NCBI RefSeq assembly: GCF_041381155.1
Contig: NC_091134.1
Coordinates: 68,056,469 to 68,120,468, forward strand
Direction of reading: 5' to 3'
DNA length: 64,000 bases
DNA from: Argopecten irradians
Lineage: Eukaryota; Mollusca; Bivalvia; Pectinida; Pectinidae
The translations under genes were made by a program, and so were the position numbers. Under the pieces are notes generated by a model that ran no database searches, had not been told where the DNA came from, and worked only from the letters and a program-made list of their open reading frames with translations. Positions 61,001 to 64,000 of the stretch are shown here, piece after piece (position 1 is the first letter of the stretch; every line of letters begins with the position of its first letter).

Positions 61001-63999
61001 TCCAACAACTACACCTACAACAACTACACCTACAACAATTACACCTACAACAACTACACCCACAACAACTACACCTACAACAACTACATCTACAACAACT
61101 ACACCTACAACAACTGCACCTACAACAACTACACCTACTACAACTACGCCTACTACAATTACACCTACAACAACTACACCTACAACAACTACACCTAAAA
61201 CTTCATCCACAACAACTACGCCTACAACAACTACGCCTACAACAACTACACCTACAACGACTACACCTACAACAACTACACCTACAACAACTACACCTAC
61301 ACCTACAACAACTACACCTACAACAACTGCACCTACAACAACTACATCTACTACAACTACACCTACAGCAACTACGCCTGCAACAACTACATCTACAACA
61401 ACTACGCTTACAACAACTTCACCTACTACAACTACACCTACAGCAACTACACCTACAACAACTACGCCTACAACACATATGCCTACAACAACAACGCCAT
61501 CAACAACTTCGCCTACAACAATAACGCCAACAACTATTCCTGCTACAACGCCACTAACTACGTATACAGCCGCATCTGTTTCATTGTCAGCAACAACGCC
61601 TACTACTACACCCACGGCTGTAGCTCCGTCTACAACAAATACAAATTTACCAACTACGTCTACGGTAAACGTACCATTATCAACTTCCACTACCGCGACA
61701 ATGTATCCCCCATCCTCCCCTACCACAACTTCGACCACTGTTTTATCATCCTGGACGAGTGATTACTCTACACCGATAACCTACCCAACAACCACTCAAG
61801 GTAAGGCAGTAACTGTCATATATATCTTAAAATGGTTTAATTATAGACGTATTTTGCGTCTTAATATTTTTGGTGATTTCTCCATTCCTGTAAATTACTG
61901 TGATTAACACATTTTATGTAATAATATTGTTGTTTTTGTAGTTTTGTCATTGGTGACAGATAGCTCGATCGGTAGAGGATATAACATAGTGTTCGGATGT
62001 CCCGGGTTCGAGCCTCGGTCTGCCCGCTACATTTTCTCTTCTCCTGATACAAATTTTTTTTGACAGGATCTTAAAGAATCATTAAAAATGTTTGGGCTTG
62101 ACGGTATTTCCTAATAGTGTATGGAATTAATATAAATATTTAATATTTTATATTGTGTATATCCTTACACAAAATTATACTGCTATATACTTTACTATAT
62201 TTTTAGGGCATATTGTGTTATAGATGCTCCAACGCTGACAAATAGTATTTTTTCACTATCATAAACAGTAGCAGACGATTTAGTATGTTTCTTCAGTTAC
62301 AAAAGTTACTTATTTTACACCATTACCAACATTGAAAAGTTTCAGCTTCTAATTTTACTTCAAGTTAAAGATATGAAAACTAATTTATTGCATCCGAAAA
62401 AATTCCATGGCCCTATATCCTATATGGAATGAAGAACTGATTGCGCCTGCACTAAAGGCACAATAATTTTTTTTTATTTTTTTTTTATTTTTTTTTTTGT
62501 GTTACTTAAACATATATACAGGATTAAACACCAGTTATTGTTCAACTGATGAATATCATTTATGCGCTGTTGGCGTTGGAGCATCTTTAAACAAATTTAA
62601 AGTATTCAGAATGATACCGTAGTGACACCGTCAATTAGCGGCGCACTTGACGTTTCAATATTCTAGATTCATTGATCCATATCAAAGTTTGATTCAGTTA
62701 TATTGTTAACAACTATGTTTCGCCTTCGCCCGTGATGTAAAAATGTATTGTTAATTAATGCCTTGTCTTTTACTTTGGTACTTTGGAACCACATACATGT
62801 TAAGACAACATCATTGAGCTGAAAGCCATATTATATAATTGGTATATTCAATCACTTTAACATGTTTTCTGAGTCGTTGATCTCGGATCCTGACCCATCC
62901 ATTTGGTTTGGACTCTCAGTACAAAATCATATATTTAAAATCAAAGGTCATAACTAGATCCTTTTAGTTTGTATTAGTTTTTTGGATGGTCATATTTGAA
63001 CAAAACCTTACATCATCAAATGTATTTTATCGATCAGGGTAAAATGGTAAATTCAGATAACGCATATTTTTTGTTTAAGAAGGTAAGAAAACATCGTGAT
63101 ATTTTGGTCAGAATTGTCGGATTAACATTAAATCTACAACAACATTAAACAGAGAGTAAATTGCATAACTCAATTCTATAGTATTGCATCAAAAATGGGT
63201 AAACCTTTTATTTTTTACCACAACATTCAGGTTGTATTCGTCTGGGCAATACTTCAACTACAATGTGGCCTATGTCCCTCGAGGAAAAGGGTAATGTGAC
63301 CTTTGCCTGTAGATTTAATGCAGTTGGAGAATGTGGTGTTGTCAAATGGAAAGTGAAAGGTTATCCAGTGACAAAGAACAGCTCAAAGATTACAATCAGG
63401 AATTCAACAATATACACTGGATACGTTTACTCTGAGATGGACATTCACACATTATCTGTGTTTGACGAAGGTAAATAAAAACTGTGCCACAGGTATGATA
63501 TCTGGATACACTAGGTGAACTCATTAGATGTAAGCCCTGTAAATGCAAACATACTACATAACACTTCCATATTTTCCTATGAGACATATCTGTAAGAAAA
63601 ATGCAGGAAACTAAAGATGGTTTAACTTAATAACTTTGGATAACATGTGATGACGACATTCTAGATGTTATAAACTATGGTGTTGTTAACGGTTATTATT
63701 CATCAGTCAAGTTCTCGTTTGGATCTCGCATGTCAAAGCGATGATATAACTAATTAACCGCAAAAATGGTAGTAATTCACCTATGATTATCAAGATAAAA
63801 GGTAGACAGATTTATATTATTATATTTTTTATTTGATTAATGAAAAGGGCAATTCTTTGTAAGAAACTTTGTGAGATTCCAAACCCCTGTATATATTTAG
63901 TTTAATAATGCTAAATACTACAGTGTTTTAATTGCAAGCGGTTGTTTTATATTCTGTTTCTTATAGGATGTATCAAAATCAATGATAAAATCAGTTATT
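57994..63999 (+). CDS. Receptor unit C: tandem paralogue of unit B, 5' part only
   Basis: Exons: about 57994-58063 (noncoding, donor GTAAGT), 60004-61800 (signal peptide and mucin), 63231-63470 (Ig-like) and 63967 to beyond the window (starts CIKINDKISY in phase). The Ig exon reads EEKGNVTFACRFNAVGECGV, VKWKVKGYPVTKNSSKITIR, against LTLICEFNTSGNCDTIRWKI and KNTTKITI in unit B. The order and phases (1,1) are as in unit B, so HormR, GAIN and seven helices are expected to the right. Confidence 0.88.
58304..58646 (+). mobile_element. 343-bp MITE, copy 1 (AAAGATGCTCCACCGC ends)
   Basis: Ends AAAGATGCTCCACCGCCGAC and its near complement GTCAGCGGTGGAGCATCTTT. The interior shares CATAAATGATATTCATCA and CAATAATTGGTGTTTA with copy 2 at 62221-62588, which lies in the opposite orientation. 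It sits in unit C intron 1. Confidence 0.88.
58647..60003. other. Remainder of unit C intron 1
   Basis: Apart from the element at 59128-59520, nothing was recognised. A short CAATCACGTCACGTCAGG stretch lies near 59820. Confidence 0.5.
59128..59520 (+). mobile_element. Interspersed element with CCCCCGCTTT/AAAGCGGGGG ends
   Basis: It opens ATCCCCCGCTTTCTCCGAAC and AGGGGATATTAATTTGGG, followed by a GTCCGTCTGTCTGTCCGTC run. It closes CTGAAAGCGGGGGATTGAAA and GAATTTGCTTGTTT. There is no open frame of substance. Layout is like the 27131-28470 element. Confidence 0.65.
60004..61800 (+). CDS. Unit C exon 2: signal peptide and Thr/Pro mucin stalk
   Basis: The ATG at 60039 starts MMCNPLPVLLLALYSGTSFS, a signal peptide. 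After about 35 residues the stalk is TTTP repeats (12-bp unit ACTACACCAACA and variants, 60200-60890). Then come TTTPT repeats (15-bp unit ACAACTACACCTACA, about 61000-61500) and a Ser/Thr-rich end, DYSTPITYPTTTQ plus one base at donor GTAAGG, phase 1. Between about 60526 and 60677 the stalk is read in a shifted frame as LHQQLHQLLHQ, entered and left by two small length changes that cancel, so the exon stays open from ATG to donor (1762 nt, phase 1). The antisense open frame (568 residues) is compositional. Confidence 0.9.
60200..61510 (+). repeat. Coding Thr/Pro minisatellites of unit C (12-bp then 15-bp units)
   Basis: The 12-bp ACTACACCAACT block gives way at about 60890-61000 (a short divergent bridge with KKTPMSTATQ) to a 15-bp ACAACTACACCTACA block. 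Neither unit matches the 51-bp unit of B. Confidence 0.93.
61950..62060 (+). mobile_element. tRNA-derived SINE
   Basis: A pol III A-box-like TAGCTCGATCGGTAGAGG (61961-61978) and a B-box-like GGTTCGAGCCT (62005-62015) are spaced about 44 bp apart, as in a tRNA head (to about 62028). A short tail with TTCTCCTGATACAAATTTTT follows. It lacks a cloverleaf 3' half with CCA-side pairing, so it is not a functional tRNA gene. Confidence 0.7.
62221..62588 (-). mobile_element. 368-bp MITE, copy 2, inverted relative to copy 1
   Basis: Its ends on the plus strand are AGATGCTCCAACGCTGACA and TTGGCGTTGGAGCATCTTT. Its complement matches the copy at 58304-58646 end to end, with an extra T-rich stretch (62468-62500) inside. 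Confidence 0.88.
63231..63470 (+). CDS. Unit C Ig-like exon
   Basis: 80 codons, phase 1-1, acceptor CAACATTCAG and donor GTAAAT. GCIRLGNTSTTMWPMSLEEK begins it; the two Ig cysteines (FACRF, GECGV) and Trp (VKWKV) align with the unit B exon at 39651. Confidence 0.88.
63967..63999 (+). CDS. Unit C next exon, cut by the window edge
   Basis: After the acceptor TTTCTTATAG the frame reads GCIKINDKISY in phase with the Ig exon (G|GA). Only its first 30 or so bases are in view. Confidence 0.65.
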
Positions 64000-64000
64000 A

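Larger units (their letters stand above)
61801..63230. other. Unit C intron 2
   Basis: It contains the SINE at 61950-62060 and the MITE at 62221-62588. From 62589 to 63230 nothing was recognised. Confidence 0.5.

Noticed and set aside
60032-61738. 568-residue open frame on the minus strand (Val/Gly repeats), and similar antisense frames at 31682-34608
   Set aside because: They mirror the Thr/Pro repeat codons of the mucin exons. The sense strand has signal peptides, splice sites and phase-matched next exons; the antisense frames have none.
61961-62028. Functional tRNA gene
   Set aside because: A- and B-box words are present but diverged, and the acceptor stem does not close. A SINE head fits better.

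Overview
The window is nuclear DNA from a metazoan, most likely a mollusc and probably a bivalve. It is AT-rich, its genes have many short exons with GT..AG introns, it carries several bivalve-style repeats (TTAA-flanked elements, hairpin MITEs, a jockey-superfamily LINE, a tRNA-derived SINE), and it holds lineage-expanded adhesion GPCRs with mucin-like stalks. No bacterial features, rRNA genes or CRISPR arrays were seen. All genes were found by translating exons and checking that splice phases agree; no database search was run.

Left part (1-24.7 kb): two conserved genes lie head to head across a 379-bp gap. ZDHHC14 (palmitoyltransferase of the ZDHHC9/14/18 group) runs leftwards. Its first three coding exons are at 5694-5480, 3670-3510 and 2825-2667, and the rest lies beyond the left edge. 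TMEM242 (mitochondrial ATP synthase rotor-ring assembly factor) runs rightwards in four exons (6074-6164, 13703-13803, 15201-15341, 24172-24372). I recall the same divergent pair on human 6q25.3. The gap holds an NRF-1 palindrome, and the TMEM242 start codon sits in a YY1/TISU motif. TMEM242 introns hold a 5'-truncated LINE, a 3-kb TTAA-flanked element with a smaller one nested in it, and a 6.9-kb satellite. The 80-bp unit of that satellite begins exactly at the exon-3 splice donor and repeats a GTAAGT donor about 86 times. Two minisatellites (41 and 47 bp) fill the left edge inside a ZDHHC14 intron.

Middle (24.7-29.6 kb): intergenic, made mostly of repeats. These include MITEs, a 147-bp array with paired YY1-like motifs, and a patch of short palindromes.

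Right part (29.6-64 kb): an adhesion-GPCR locus, all on the plus strand. Unit A (29650-34570) is a short 5' exon and a signal-peptide plus Thr/Pro mucin exon with no body of its own before the next unit. Unit B (35641-52979) is a full receptor: a 5' noncoding exon, a mucin exon with about 31 copies of a 17-residue repeat, Ig-like exons, a hormone-receptor domain, GAIN domain, GPS, seven-helix region and cytoplasmic tail, in 26 exons. Unit C (57994 to past the right edge) is a tandem paralogue with its own 5' exon, mucin exon and Ig exon. All three mucin exons end in phase 1 and the Ig exons start in phase 1, so A and B could be alternative N-terminal stalks on one receptor body. The stalk repeats of A, B and C differ in sequence and period, so they have turned over rapidly.
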